Part shown: positions 1 to 13,900 of the stretch, piece after piece
How positions within the stretch are numbered: position 1 is the first letter of the stretch
Layout: each line of letters opens with the position of its first letter
DNA from: Epichloe hybrida
Lineage: Eukaryota; Ascomycota; Sordariomycetes; Hypocreales; Clavicipitaceae
Reading direction: 5' to 3'
Assembly: GCA_019022495.1 (NCBI GenBank)
Contig: JAFEKR010000002.1
Span: 1,550,001 to 1,614,000, forward strand
DNA length: 64,000 bases
Program-made: the position numbers and the translations under genes
The notes under the pieces: model-generated
What the model was told of the DNA's origin: nothing
The model's input: the letters and a program-made list of their open reading frames with translations, nothing else
Database searches by the model: none

Positions 1-3000
1 TCCCATGTTTTATCGACACAAATTATTACGTCAACTTTGAACCACCGAGATGCTTGAGCCCTCCCCGCCCGAGTCCCTTGAATTCACGTCATAGTGAGCA
101 CCTGTCCGAGAGTTCCGAGGGGAGAAGGGAGTGGCCACAAGAGAGTAGCCATTCTCCCAGCCAAATTTGACAAACAGCGCTGGGGCGGTCTACTGAAAGT
201 TGTGTAATGCGGCTGATCAAAGTATGAAAAAAGGTACTGAGAGAACTCTTGTCTCGGTAGTTGGTATTGGACATTAGCGAGTGACATGCTTGGTGTCACA
301 TTGAGGAACGCAGCGCAAATGCAGACGTCGTGCCGTTGATGCATCGCATTGCTGGTGTGGCTGGCTTGGCTGGCTCACATGACTCTACCGAGATGTGTTG
401 CTTATGACATATGTCTCACGTTTTTTTCATTATTATTATTTTCTCAACCAAAAAAAAAAAAAAAAAAAAAGGAGGTTGTACCTATCACTTGGAGTGATTT
501 TCTGCGCGGGCAGGAGCCTGCATTCGGAGATGACAAGGGTTTGTCCGTCTATTGGACGTGGTGAGATATTACAAGCAGCTTGCATGGGACAGTATGTGCC
601 TCGTATGCCGCCATTTTTTTTTTTCGTTTTGACCAATTCAATGGCTGGTCAATCTGGTGAGTGGCCCGTACGATGAGGGGATACATGCAGTTATGCTTGA
701 GTATGTACAGGACCGACCGCGGCACACAAGGCTAACCCAAGGCCAGCATGTTGCAATTCATGCACCCATCGAAACGTGGCGGCCTTTTATACGCATAATG
801 ATCAAAGGCAGGAGTCAGCATCAGCCGATCACGGGTGATCATGCAGCTGCAGGCGCGCACCGTTCCGTGCCCCCAGCCACATTGTTCAGTTTCCATTGGT
901 TTATTTCCCACGCCCCCGTCTCAGACGTAGCCGTGTTGCGACAGTGAATTCACTAGCGTCCTGTAACCTGTCGTGTTCTGGTACATACACTTCGAAATGG
1001 GAACCGGACAACCGGAGAAGGGGAGAGGGAAGGGAAAAAGGGGGGGAGGGTGGTTAAACAACCTCACCAACTTCTGTCCAGGAGCAAGTGTCACATGCAC
1101 ATGCAATTGCAGGTCTGGTTCTTTCTCACTAATAATGTAACAGTGCTTTTTGCCGAGTCTGATCTGATCATCGTGTGAGGGGTTAAAAGGCTGCCGGTAG
1201 AGGCTGTCTTGTCCGTCTGTCAGTGACGAAGGCCAGCACGACGTTGTTCAAAGGATCGAGCTCAATTGGGCCTGGGCGGCGCAAAAGGCTGAAGCCAGCT
1301 CCCCGAAAAGTAGAACTGCAGCTGGCGGCTTTCACCGCCGATTCTGGGCGTTGGGCTGCTGTGTGAACTGGTGTGGCTCAACCTAGTCAGTTCCTTGATC
1401 GCTTTGTTGGGAGCAAGTCCGCCCTGCAACAGACACTGACTGATTTTGTGTGTGGGTTGATGAGGGGGGGAAAAACAAAAACGTCTCCGTGGCTGTCCCC
1501 GTCGAAATGCCACATGGTACCGAATGGTTACCGACTACCAGCCCATTTGCATGCTTGTTGGGAAACGTCTTCAAAAGAGGGCCGTCGGAATACGTGCCCC
1601 CAGCCCATTCCATGTGTAGTCCCCTCTTGTTCCGGGCTTCGTGAGCTAATGCCCCCCCCCCTCCCCCCCCGCCGAGGCGGACAATAAATATTTTACAAAT
1701 TCCGATGAACTTGATTAATTTCATTGGCAAGAAATGACTTGTACAAAACTTGCCGCATCAATTGGTTCGAGACTTGCGTCTCAACTTTTAGCTAATAAAT
1801 GAGGCATCTACACGGCCCCGTTTTTTGTCGCGCAATCTCTTTCACACCGCAAAAAGCATGGCAAACTCTGCTCAGTCGTTTCTTCCCAAGCGGCACGAGT
1901 TTGCTTCTCCATGCCAACACACGCCAGTGTTTTTTTTTTTTTTTTTTTTTTTTTTTGGAAATCACTTCGAGCATCCGAGCATCGCAAAGCTCGAAGCCCG
2001 GGCAAGCTCAGAAATGCATCGCGTAAAGGCTCGTCATTTGGGCCAGCTAGCTTGCCAGGAGGGGCGTAATTAATTTGGCGTTAGATAATGAACAAGATCC
2101 AGGGCACATACATGGCCCATCCATGATTAAATTTCTCGCCCGTGGCGGCGACAGGAGCTCGTAGCAACAATTTTGTCTCAATGAAAAACTGGGGCCGCGC
2201 CGCGGGAGCTGCACACTATCCGAATTGCATGCGTGACCCGCATGAGAGCTTGATCATGTGACGTGCCGTCGCTGTGCTTGGTTCGCGGGACGGCCCTTCA
2301 TCTGAGCCAATCAGTCTGTCTCGTGTTTCCCAAAGGTTGAATCAAACATCAAATCGCGTTTGCTGTCTTTTTCTCTGGTGTAACGCCGTGACAATTGGGC
2401 ACGGGTTGGCATGTCAAGATGGTTTGTAGGTTGACTTTGGTGGTAGCCAGGCTTGTTGCCTGAGAGAGAGCGACGCGGATTCGGGACTGACGGCTTCCCA
2501 CCACCACCACCACCACCACCACCGCCGCTTTTTCGCCCGCGCGTTTTGGTGTTTTCGTGACGGGCCCAGGTTGGTCGACATGTCATCAGCTCCGTTCCCC
2601 TCGGCGCAAGCGTGTCAGCAGCGCGTTCCATGCGGGTCGGCCTGCAGAGCTCTGCAGAGCCCGCCCAGAGCACCAACAAGGATTGCCTTGCCCAAATATC
2701 AGTTGTCTTGACGCACAGTCAGCCAACGGTTGAGTCAGACGCGGGACGTCCCACCCGCATGTATGTACCCCTATTGTTGTTCATCACCCCCCCCCCCTCT
2801 TTCTTTCACGCAGCTTGTCGGTCCTACTTGAGGAGGAACCCGAAAATTCAAATCATGTACTTCCACGATGGCGACTGCTCCCGAGACAAGGTCCAGTGGG
2901 GTCTTTAGGCACGTCGCCGATGCACTAAGCTTGCACCTCGGTTTCCACAGATGGGTGATGAGGATGGGTCGTCTTTACTTCCACCAGAGCTTGTTGTCGT

Positions 3001-6000
3001 CACGAGTTATGTACATAGTCCCGAGGACTTGAGCGACCAAGGATTCACGGAGCCAAGGCCACGCGCGATGAAAGCAAGACGATGCAGGGACAGAAAGGGG
3101 AGAAAACAATCATAAAACAGTACACGCAGTATCATCTTCATTCATTGTTATTTTTATCTTGCCCCAGCTACTTGGCGTAAAAATCTTACCTAATGAATAT
3201 GTAATACAATGTAGGGAAGGCGATGCCCATGACTACCGATCTAATTGGACAGTACATACATAGAAAGGTGCCACCATGTTGCATCATCGATATCCATGCC
3301 ATGTCGTATTCTCGAAGTCTGCCGAGGCATCTTTCCCTTCACACGTCTCTCTGTAAGCGACAGCTTCCTGCTATGCCCTCACGATTTACATACCGCACAC
3401 AAAGTATTATCGATCTGGAATTGGGCGCCGTGCCACCCTTCCACTGTTGAAAACGGGGTGTCTGACTTGGGGGTCAAAATGTTTTGGAATGCTCCTGGGC
3501 TGCTCCGATTTGTGAGACGCTTGAGCTTCACATAGTCTGGGTGAGGGATGGCAACATGCAATCACATTCCGCCCCTTGGAGCATTGCACGGGACGTATGA
3601 ACAGGGAGGGGGGTACAGGTAGCGTACAGGAAGCGTACAGGAAGCGTATGTACAGGGAGGGACATGGCGCGGCAAAGACGGGACGAGCCTTGTTGCGTTT
3701 GACCGAGGCGACCAGCTTTGCCTCTGTATGTCCCAGTGCAGAATGCATCTTTGCAGCTGAGCATTGTCGCCAAGATTCATCGATACCCGCCAGTTGTTGG
3801 CCACACCGCTCACCGTCTATCTACATGTACATACATATCCAGCATTGTATCCAGCAGGGAGCAGGGGCCTAGGCAGTCAGGCGACTCGCATTCTGGCTGC
3901 ATGGTGCCTGTTACCCTGGCCATTTGACCTGCCAACCAGCTTTTGAGTCTCGCAGCATTTCCCAGACGGTCGGGAAACACTAAAGGGAACCCACAGAGCG
4001 GTTCATTGTCTCCTGCTCCTGTGCCACATTGATCAAGACATGGTAATCCGTATGTACATACGCATGGCACACTATGCATGGGGCACCGGCCACTGACGAC
4101 CACCGGCCAACAACTTGGCCAACTGGGCACCGGGCAGCCAGTACATAGACTTGCCCCGCACAAACATCTGCTTGTCTCAACCTGGCCCGGCCCAGTGAGA
4201 TGGGGGGGATCTTCAAGATGGCCTGGCCATTCGACCATGGCTCAAAGAAAGAGTGAACCAACTTCTCTGGCAGTGCCGGGGGCCGGGGGGATGGGCGCAT
4301 GGGCGCATTGTAGTCACGGCGATGCTTACATACATATAGCCAGTGGCTCTTACCCCTCTTGTGTAGTTTCTTCGTCTTCTTCTTCGCCTTTCTCGATTGA
4401 CGTGGACGTGCGATGCAGCGAAATCTCGTCACCCAACGGGACGACACGTTGGATTGCTGACTTGCCGACTTGTGGCAGGCCAAGGACGCCACCCTTGCAC
4501 CAACCCAGACTTGTGGCCAACAACAACAAGGAGCGCCCACTTCAGGGCAGGCAAGGGCAAGGCAAGGGCAGGCAAGGGCACTAGCTGTTAGCGGGAGGAC
4601 CCACGGAAGGAGCAGCACACTACTCGTGCATCCTGCGGCCGCCTCTGCAGCCAACCCGCTGTCGGGAAAGGGGCCCGTCTCGGGACCCCAGACGGAAAAC
4701 CTGGACGGCCTGGCCGCTGCCTGGGCCGATTTGTTTTCTGGCATTTTTCAAGTCAGTCAGTGGGTGTGGGTGTGGGTGTGGGTGTGGGTGTGCACTGTGC
4801 ACTGTGCGCTGTGCACCACCAGCCACAGCCACCAACAACTACATGACTTACCTGGCCTATCGGGGCAAAGTGCAAACGCCGCTCGTTCGCCTTGGGTCGG
4901 GGGCCAATTGCCACGCTACTGGCCATCTGCTCGATTGGCTTCCGTGTCTGCACGTCTGCGTGTCCGCGTGTCCGCGTGTCCAATGCCACGACGCAAGGTG
5001 GAGGCGCAGGTGGAGGCGGGGGGGGGGGTTTGAGCAGCGGACACGCTAGAAGCGGACATGACACGAACGCAATAAAACAAAACATCCATCCCATACGTTG
5101 GCTGGGTTGGCGTTGGGAGTTTATTTTTATTTTTATTTTTGTTTTTTTGGGAGCCATGGAGCGAAATGGGAAATTCCAGCTCCCCGTGCCTCCCACCCAC
5201 TCACATGACACACAAGCTATGTATGCTAGCTGCTCGAAAGAGGGAAAGAATGCGGCTTTGCTAATCACACCGGACATGCTTCCATCACGTCCACGACGAA
5301 CGATTTGTCTTCAGTAAAGTCGATGCTTTTTCTTCTCCGCTGTTTGTTTTGTTTGTCTTTTCAAAACTTGCACTGTCATCAACTCAGCTTTGCAACAAGA
5401 ATTACAAGAGATGAATTCTTCTCCTCATTGCTATTAGCTTTCCTTTCCTTTCCTGTTTTCCTTTTTTTCCCCTCTGCTTTTTTCCTCCCCTTCATACCCC
5501 CCACCGCGGTACATGGTCCACACGCCACGCACGCACATGCGTGACGGATCCACACAGAAACATCCCGGCATGCTGGTCAGTGGTTAGGATGGATTTGCCA
5601 CACTCCCCCCCCCCCCTGGGAATCCACCTCGCTCGTGGCGTCTCGCCACACGCACTTCCACAACTTCCATCGCCCCCGACTTGTGGCTCGCTCGCTCGCT
5701 CGCGCCAGCGTCTCGTGCCATCTGTCATCCACCGTTGCTTGCATCGTTATTTCGTGATCATGTTGGCGACTCAGGCTATTACATACGTGGCGGAGCCAAC
5801 ATCGGCTTATTAGCGGCGACTATGTACGGGTTTGTTTGTTGTTGGAGCCAGAGACGGCGCCCGTCCGTCCGTCCGTCCACCAAATCTCTTGGTGCGCCAG
5901 CTATGCCAAGAATGAGAATGGAGCGCGCGAGAACCTGCCCTGCATCGGAATAAGCGCGCACCGCTCGCGGCAGCTCAATCCATGACTGGAAAATTGTAGA

Positions 6001-7233
6001 CGACGTAACAATCGACAGCAAGGGAATGCGGTCCGTACTGCTTGCGGCTACTCTCTCTCTCTCTCTTCCTCTCTGTATGGGGGTTGGGTTTTTTTTTTTT
6101 TTTTTTTTTTTATACCACTTGAAAGAGTGGCGAGAGTCTCTTCTGACGAGAACATTGTCTCGTTTGTGAAGTCCTGTCATAATTGGAAGCGCCTCACAAC
6201 CAGGCTAGGCGGGAAGAGTCATGCTTGGCGACGCTTTGTGAGTCTGACGACGAGCGTGTTCGGGTGCGTACGACACACATGAGCGCCGAAAACTTTTCGC
6301 TCTCACCGCTGTTCAAGATTACAGACATAACCGGAAGCATGACTTGAATTTCTCTTTGAATTCTATCTGATGTATGCTAATAGTGGAAGTAAATCCACGG
6401 GCGGCGCTGCTCTGTTCGATGGACGGAAAGTCTAAGCGCCTGATAATTAAGCATCAGATCGTACTTCACAGCCCTGGAGGTGGAAACAAGCTGGACTACT
6501 ACATGGGTAACTATGTACAGCTGATGCGAAGCTCCACCGTTCCGACGCGGCTTTAAACTTGAGAGATCTGAAGTCACGTCCCGCGTTTAACCTCAGCCTA
6601 GGGCCCGAGCACTGATGATAACGGCGGCCTACCCGTCCGTGGCTACATTCCGGCCTGCCGGGCACCTGCTACCTGCACGACAGAAGCGCGACCAGCGGCG
6701 ACTGCTACCGTGCGCCATACATCACGAACCGTGGACCGCCGAGGACCGGGGTCACAACTTCGACAAGCATCGCAGACAAACACACTGCTTGACGTCCCCG
6801 ATAAAGGTGTGGCTCTTGCTTGTTGAAGTGACGAGCATTGCCGTTGATCCACCGCTGAATCAGACTGATACACACACGGAAGGGACGGTGCCGTCACGGT
6901 AGCACCTAAACTCCATTCGTGTTATGGGAGGATGTTGTGTTCCCAGCATCAAGTGGCGTTTGTGCGGTGCAAATGTGCAGGAGGCCGAGGGACCTACATG
7001 GACAATGTGTGTTATTGTGCCTTCCTGATGATGGTTTCCTGACCTCATTCTGGCCAGCGATGTCCGCATTGAGCTGCTGTTTGCCAAAAGCAGGCGCATA
7101 AAATGACGCCCTCCCTATCCCATGCCCCCAATGCTGCGCGAACGTGCTTCTTGCCACTTGCTGTGTGTGGCTCGGCTCGGCTCGGCTCGGCCTGACTGAA
7201 TTCAAGTCGGAGTATGGTAAGCCGTATGTACAT

Positions 7234-7264
<31 letters not shown>

Positions 7265-9386
7265 TGGGCCAAGCGCGAAAGTCGTGAGCTTTTATCAATA
7301 GCTTTATCAATTCAGACCTTCTTTCGAGGTGGTCACTGGTTCACTGGTTCACTGGTTCACTGGTCACGCCCAATGCAGCTTCCCCTGTTCGGCCGATTGA
7401 GCCCTGAGCTTCGGAGCCTGCGGGAGTGACAGGCGAGCCCGTGAGGGACGGACGGACGGACGGACAGAAAAAAATATTGACGGCATAAATAAGTCAAGCA
7501 CAATGCGGACGAAGCAGAATAGAGCTGGGCACTGTACATAGCGCATGGCATGGCACGATGCCCCCTGAGCCAGGCGTAGCGGGGTGGGCGTGGATCCAGG
7601 CGGCCAGGCCAGGCCGAGGGGGGGTGGGGTGGGGTGGTAAGGGCAGGCAGGCAGGCAAGCAGCGAGGGCGGGTGCGTGCGAGCGCTCCGTTCGCGGTCGG
7701 CACCCCCCCCCCCCGGGTTTTGGTGGTGCCGTTGTTCTGCCTCTTGTGCATTCTACATATGTACTCGGTACGTGCTGTGTTCTACATTCTGCATGCACCA
7801 CGCCTGCACTTGCACTGCACTGCACTGCGCGCGGCCTGGTGTGGCCTGCCTGGCATATTCCGTCTCTGTCTGTCCCCCTTCCGTTGCTTTGGCGGCGTCC
7901 CGTCTGCTGTGCTCGCGTTGTGCTTGCTGGTGCTTGCTGGTGCTTGCTTGGTGCTGTGATCTGCCATGTGTGTATCAAGTAAACGCAGGCAGGCACGTAC
8001 TCACTCGGAGGCACCTACCACGAGAAGGCGACATACCCTAATGCCCAGGCCAGGCCGCCTGAAGCCACGCTTTGCCCTCCTTGCCCTTGCCCTTGCCCTT
8101 GCCCTGCCCTGCCTGCCGTCCGTGCCAATGATGCGCTGTCCGCCCGCTTTCGCTTCCTCCCTTCCCGCCCTCTGTCCCATCTACCTGTCTGCTAATGCAA
8201 CCCCCACCTCTACAGGCCCTTGTCAGATGCACGCCCCTGCCTGACGGACGCAGCTGGTCATGGGCCCACTTGGCCATGGCACTGGGGCATTTCCGCCTAC
8301 CGCACACGCCCCCGGTCTTCCAGTTCCCGTCTGTTGTCGTAGAGAGTACCGGAATACTGGCTCTCTCTGTCTCTCGACTGGATCTGACGGCCAGCTTCAC
8401 AGGCTTTTTGACTGAACACAACCAACTGGCGGACGGACCGGCTGGCACTCCCATTCATGACTTGGCAGCTGTAGTGCCGAGTGGATCAACAACTGGACAT
8501 ACTGTTGTTGCTTCCGGCCTCCTGCTTCTGGCCTTTTTCCGTTTCTCCAACCCCATCCCATCCCATCCCATCCATCCAGGCGCCTGCCTTCCTTCATCCT
8601 TCACCTTGACTCAACTTGCGCTGCCTCGCCTCGCTCCCGGCCTTACGTTCCACGCCGCAACCGCACCAACGGCACGCCCAACTTCCTCTCCTACACCATC
8701 CCCCCCCCCCCTCTGCCTCGCATCGCAATCGCCTTCTCTCATCCTAGGTCTCGTGGCGGCTATTCTCGGAGAGAGCGAAGTTGCCCCTTTCGATCTCTTG
8801 TCGTTGGCTTGATTCTTTCCATTGACCGACCCTCGCTCTGAGCAACGACATATTTTTGCTCTCTCGTTTTGGTTGTTACGACGTCACTCTGCAGCCTCGC
8901 CCGCCACTTTTACCTGGGCCTCGACTCCTCTTATAGCTATCGGCGCATGCGCCGCCTCGTGGGAATCGCCTCTTTTTTTTTTTTTTTTTTCCCTCTAATT
9001 CTTCTCTCCCACACGGCCAACCAGCCCTTTGGACTCGTCCGTGCCGCTTCTGAGTAGTTGGTCGAGTCGGCTCTCACGAACTCAATCCCGGGCAGACATC
9101 ATTGCTTCATTCGTCTCGTTCGAGGAGGCTTATCTGGTCCGTAGCCAGCTTGTTCTTGCTGACTGCAGAAGCGTGGGAAATACTGTTTGTTGCGTTATAT
9201 CGCTTGGCGGCTGGATTGGCGGATATTCGGGCCGGTGCTGATTAGACCCGCCCCGTGCTGGAGACCTGACTTTGTCCTCTTCCTGCCGACGGCCCAAGGA
9301 TCAGCGCAATCTCACCAGCATCCTTTTTGGTTCTTCTGCACCGACAGAAGAGGCCCGGTCTGAGCCTTAGCCTTGGACGGCGTAGC
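1..9386. other. Long gene-free upstream region, microsatellite rich
   Basis: About 9.4 kb without an open frame that looks like a protein and without visible splice-linked coding blocks. It holds poly-A or poly-T runs (near 451-470, 1928-1956, 6089-6110, 8973-8990), pyrimidine-rich stretches and many short tandem repeats. The last 1-1.5 kb before 9387 is C/T-rich, as in fungal 5' leader and promoter DNA, so part of it is probably the leader of the regulator gene that follows. No tRNA-like cloverleaf was found by eye. A spliced non-coding RNA cannot be excluded from sequence alone. Confidence 0.6.
2498..8110. repeat. Dense set of unrelated microsatellites and minisatellites
   Basis: Short tandem arrays seen directly: CCA triplets at about 2498-2523, GTGTGG-type at 4761-4792, GGCTC pentamers at about 7169-7191, GAGCCT hexamers at about 7235-7264, an eight-base GGTTCACT unit at 7332-7364, GGAC tetramers at 7447-7466, a ten-base GCTTGCTGGT unit at 7921-7950 and CCTTGC hexamers at about 8079-8110. 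They differ in unit and are not copies of one element. Confidence 0.75.
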
Positions 9387-10910
9387 ATGGCAGACGACCG
9401 TTACCACCAGGATCATCCTCAGCGAAATCTCAACGAAGACCAGCAATCCCAAACTTCTCGCCATTACCCCCCTCCCTCTGACGAGCCGCGCGCATCGTCG
9501 GATTCTTCCAAAGCCAGCGCCAGCATGGCTGAGTCTGTGACCCTTCCTTCCATCCACGACGCCAGATCTGGCGGCTACGGTGCCCCTGCACCCCCTCCCG
9601 GCGGCCGAGGCTACGGCCAAGACGCTCGCTACGCTTCGCCAAACACCTTAAACGGCTATCCTTCGCCCTCTGGCGGCCAGCAGCCCCCGGGATCCTATCT
9701 GCCACCAATGCAACCTCAACAGGATCCAAGAGCATCAGCGTATCCTCATTCGGATCACCGTGGCCCTTACTATGACGACAGGAGGGGTCCTCCTCCTCCA
9801 GATGCCGGCTATGGCCAGGACGCCTATTTCTATCGCGGACCTCCTGGAGCTCCTCCTCCTCCTCCTCCCAATGGCTATCCGCGACCTCACCCCGGAGCCT
9901 ACGGACCTGATTATGGCCAGCCCGGCAATGCGCCACCGCAGATTGCCCAGGCTGCTCCTCGCCAGCGAACATCGATTGCCTGCCGGTATTGCAGGAAGCG
10001 AAAGGTTGGTTGCGTCCATGTCCAACATGATATGAGTTTGACTGTTGATGATGTGTGTTCGTCTTTGTTGCATTTGTGTCTTGTCCTCTGACCTATTCTG
10101 TTTTTTTTTTTCCAGATCCGATGTAGCGGCTATCAGAGCGCGCCAGGGGGCAAATGCCAAAATTGCGCTCGCATGAATCAAGAATGCATTTTTCAACCAG
10201 TTTCCTCCTCAAGCTCTACGGCCTTTATCCCCGTGTCCGCCGTACCAGGTGGCGTTCCACCCGGCACTCAACTCTTCGGTGCATACGGACAACCTTTGGC
10301 CCCGAATACCGTTCCAGCTTCTCATCACTTCCCACATGGTGGCGCCCCCCCCCCTGCGGGCGCCGCTGGGCCGAACTATTACCAGCCTATGCAATCTCCC
10401 ACGGACTCTTTCTCGTCGTATGGGGGCGATCCGAGAGCAGACGACCAAGTGGCAGGCCGCCGACGCCGCAGAACCCCCGAGGAGCAGGAAGAAGGTTACC
10501 GTCTGCCTCCGCCCCGAAGCAACTTACCTGATGACGACCCTCGAAGGAGATCACCTGCTGAGGCCTCGAGCAACGGCAGCCCTGGCGGAATGGGACACGT
10601 TACATATCAAGGTGCGGCTTCCAGGCATAGCCCCCGAAATCAAACCTTGGCCCAACCACCACCCCCGAGTACGAGCCACGGACCCCCGGTCGCTGGAGGT
10701 CGCTCACCGGTAGGACAAAATGGCTCCAGCGGAGCTTCAACGCCTTCTCAAGCCCAGCGCCCCGGCCCAGCTGCCTCATCCTCTGTCATGAGCCTCAGCA
10801 ATCTCGTTGACAAGAGCGATATCGACAAGGGCATGATTGATCGACTTAATAGACCTCGAGACGTCAAGGGATCACCTCCCAGTGGTTCACGGCAAGAAAC
10901 CGCTCGTTGA
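9387..10910 (+). CDS. Zn2Cys6 (C6) transcription factor, two exons
   Basis: Predicted nuclear DNA-binding regulator of 470 aa. Exons 9387-10004 and 10116-10910; the intron (GT at 10005, TTTTTCCAG before 10116) splits the zinc cluster in phase 0. The finger lies at residues about 199-230 with spacing C-X2-C-X6-C-X10-C-X2-C-X6-C, the fungal binuclear zinc cluster. The N-terminal 198 residues are Pro/Gly/Tyr-rich and low complexity. The C-terminal 240 are Ser/Pro/Arg-rich, and no middle homology (Fungal_trans) domain is visible. The start at 9387 is the first in-frame ATG with a good context; the open frame extends 5' only through a TTG. The zinc cluster resembles proteins called RegA-like in some fungal annotations (recalled, unverified). 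Target genes are unknown. The gene is isolated by 9.4 kb upstream and 6.5 kb downstream. Confidence 0.9.
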
Positions 10911-13900
10911 AAACGCCGCCCCGAAAAAAAAAAGTCGTACGAAACAGTCATCTGTCATGGAAAGGAACAGCGCAGTTGAATGTGCGCGCCAACCGACTTG
11001 TCATGACACCTGACGGCGGTGTCGGCGAGATGATGATCAGACTCCACTCTACGAAGAACCACGAGAACAAGAATGACCGAAGAAAAGGAGGGGGGGGAGA
11101 AGCCGCTTGACACTGCCGGACAGTTCAACTGATCAATCCGTGTGCATGTTTCTGGGATTGTTATCGACGCCAACCTTGGAATATTCCACCTGCAACTCGT
11201 TGACGAGGAGAAAGCTGTGGATGCTCACAATACACATGATTTTTGCGAACAAAACCCTAGGGATATCATATGGTTTTACAAACAAAAAGGCGGCGGACTC
11301 ACATACTAGAACAATTCTCGATTTGGCAACAAACACCTTTGACTTGAACGCGAATCGTTTGATTGCGCAACTTACTTGCGCATTTTGATGGACCTGGTTT
11401 TGTTCATCTTCTTTGTGGTCCTTTTTTTTTCCCCAATTTTTTTTTTGCCTCTTTGTTTTCCCCTCCTTATTGGAAAACTGTCTCTTCTATACTGTCTACT
11501 TCGTCTCCCACCCGTTTTAGTCAATTCTGTCACGTTTGCGGCTTTGCTTCGTGTCTCATCTACGCTGACTTTGGTTGGCACGGGATGAAGGAGAAGGCGA
11601 CTTGGGACTTTTTGAACTCTAGGTTATCGTGATCTGGAGATCCGGATCAGACTTTCTGGAGAGGCGGCTTATTGGTATTCCTGCATACATTGTAATGGAC
11701 TGGCCGTTTTGTTGCAACTTTTCTGTTTTCTCATGTTTTGTCAACAATCTTGCTCTTTTCCCCATGTGTACAAAGACGAATATGCCTCGCGGCACCAAAC
11801 GTTTTGGTTTTGATGATACGATTTATCCACTTGCTTCCAGTGTGGTCTTTTTTACTTGTATGATTGCGACGGGCTCGACTATACTGTCTTGTCGTAGCCT
11901 CATCTTCTCTTCTTGGAAGGGTGGCTTCATCTTTGTTTACAGACTGTCGGAGCACCTGTTCGCGCGAGCGATATTCGCAGGTGCTGCTTGTTGTGTTGGT
12001 GTTTGGCGCGTGGGTGGACAGTAGATACCATCCGTCTTCCAACAGGGCATACTATTTAACGCCTTAGCAAAACAAAATGCTAATTCATTCCTTGATAAAA
12101 AAAAAAGCAACTTGCTCATGTCACATAGGCTGGAGGCGTTTTTTTCTGATTGATTCTGATGCCTTGGCTCTCTCAAGGGTTCGTTGTTCCTTGGGCAATG
12201 TTCATGGCCGCAACCACGGTCTTGATTCCTTCTCGGCAGCTACGATATTATGGGCAAGCCGGGCAAGCCAGGCAAGCCAGCCGAAGCCAGGGGCATAACG
12301 ACCTTGACCTGAGCGACATGTTCGCATCCCACTCGTGGCGTGGGCACTCATGAAAGGTGCGGAGCCCACACACACACACACACACACACATCATCATCAG
12401 TGGACTTTTCTATTGGACTGGGCGCTTGAAACACCCGTAAGGTACGTATATCACGCAGGGGTGGGGGAGGGATTCGACCCGGGTCACGGGATGGATGCGG
12501 CCCTTTGGGAGGATGCGTCAATAAGGGGGCTTTGATCTGGCAAAAGAAGGCTTGTTGAGTGGAACCCGTCACTTGACTTGTGCTTTGGATATGAAATTTG
12601 CCGATAACGCACGTCCAACCCGCCCTGGCCCCTACGGAAAGGCTCCAAAAGGGGAAGCTACAATGTGAACAGGAGTCATGACGGGGGGGGTCGCTCGCTA
12701 CCCGACGGACTGGGACGATGATGCTAGCCCTCCTGGGTGTGTGGGATACAAAGAGGGGGGTGGTCAAGGATGAAGGGAGTTTGGAAGTTCATGGGGGAGA
12801 GAAAAGAAGTCGAAGCGTTGGTACCGCCGCAATATTACCCTTTTCCGACAGCACGAGCGGAACGCGCGAGTCAAGATCCCTTGACCTTGTTCACTCATTG
12901 TGCTGTACGCACGCCGGGAAGGGAAGTCGCCCCCGTGTTTTGCTGTTCTGTGGGCGACGCTTCCTGGTGCCATGATGGCTGGGAGTTTTGCGCGACGGGC
13001 CTTTGCTCCCGCCCGCTGGGACTGGCTTTTCTGTTCTGAGGAGTCCAGCCCAACTTGGCTTGGTGGTTGTTGTACGGGAATGCAAAGAGGCCGTTTGGCA
13101 TTGAGCTTTGCAAAGCGGTCAGTTCTGGCACGACACCATTTCCACGACTTTGGTAAGAGGGGGGGGGGGGGTTCTTGTCGGTTTGGAGGCGGCAAGGTTT
13201 CGGCTTGGGATGGATGACCCGGACAATGGGGGGGTTAGGATTGAAAGGATGGGAAGAAGGAGGAGGTAATAGCTTTGGTCTATTCTGTTTCCGGCGATGT
13301 GCTTCTTGGTCCCAGAGTTCTGGAGGGGCGACTCACCTATGAAGGGGCTCTCCGTGAGTTGTTGTTATGGTTTTTTTTTTTCATTCTCACGAAGAAAACT
13401 GGCTGATAGCAGTTAAGGTTGTTGTCTGGAGGACCGTATGTGGCGAATTTTAATGATGGCCTTGCGATTGACCGCAAACAAGTCTCTGTTGCAGACGGAA
13501 CAGATGGTTTCAACCCGTCGTGTCTCACTTGTCACTTGTCGACGTTGGACCACGCGTGATTCACAGACGCCTCTTTTTTGCCTACCATGGACGGGACGGG
13601 GGGTTTGCTTGTTCCTGCAGTAGCATTGGCGATTTGTGCATGACGCAGGTGCTGTGAACCAAAACGGATTGGTAAACGGGTTCTTTTGGGAGGAGAGTCA
13701 TGTAGTAGTAGGCTTGGACACAACCCCTCTGTTTCCTCCCTCGTTAAGGTTTTTTTTTTTTGCCTCCTCCCTTGAGATTCAACGGGTGGATGGGGAAGGG
13801 GACGAGTTGATCCTATCGACGCTTGTACTAGAAACCCCCCCCCCCCCCAAATCCGATTGAATAACATGTCTCCTGTACATGAGAAAACCAACCAAGTCGA

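Noticed and set aside
436..676. Short frames across the poly-A and poly-T tracts near 450-640
   Set aside because: They depend on homopolymer Lys/Phe runs and have no family resemblance.
12465..12490. GATTCGACCCG word resembling a tRNA T-loop
   Set aside because: No A box, acceptor stem or anticodon arm at the right distance.
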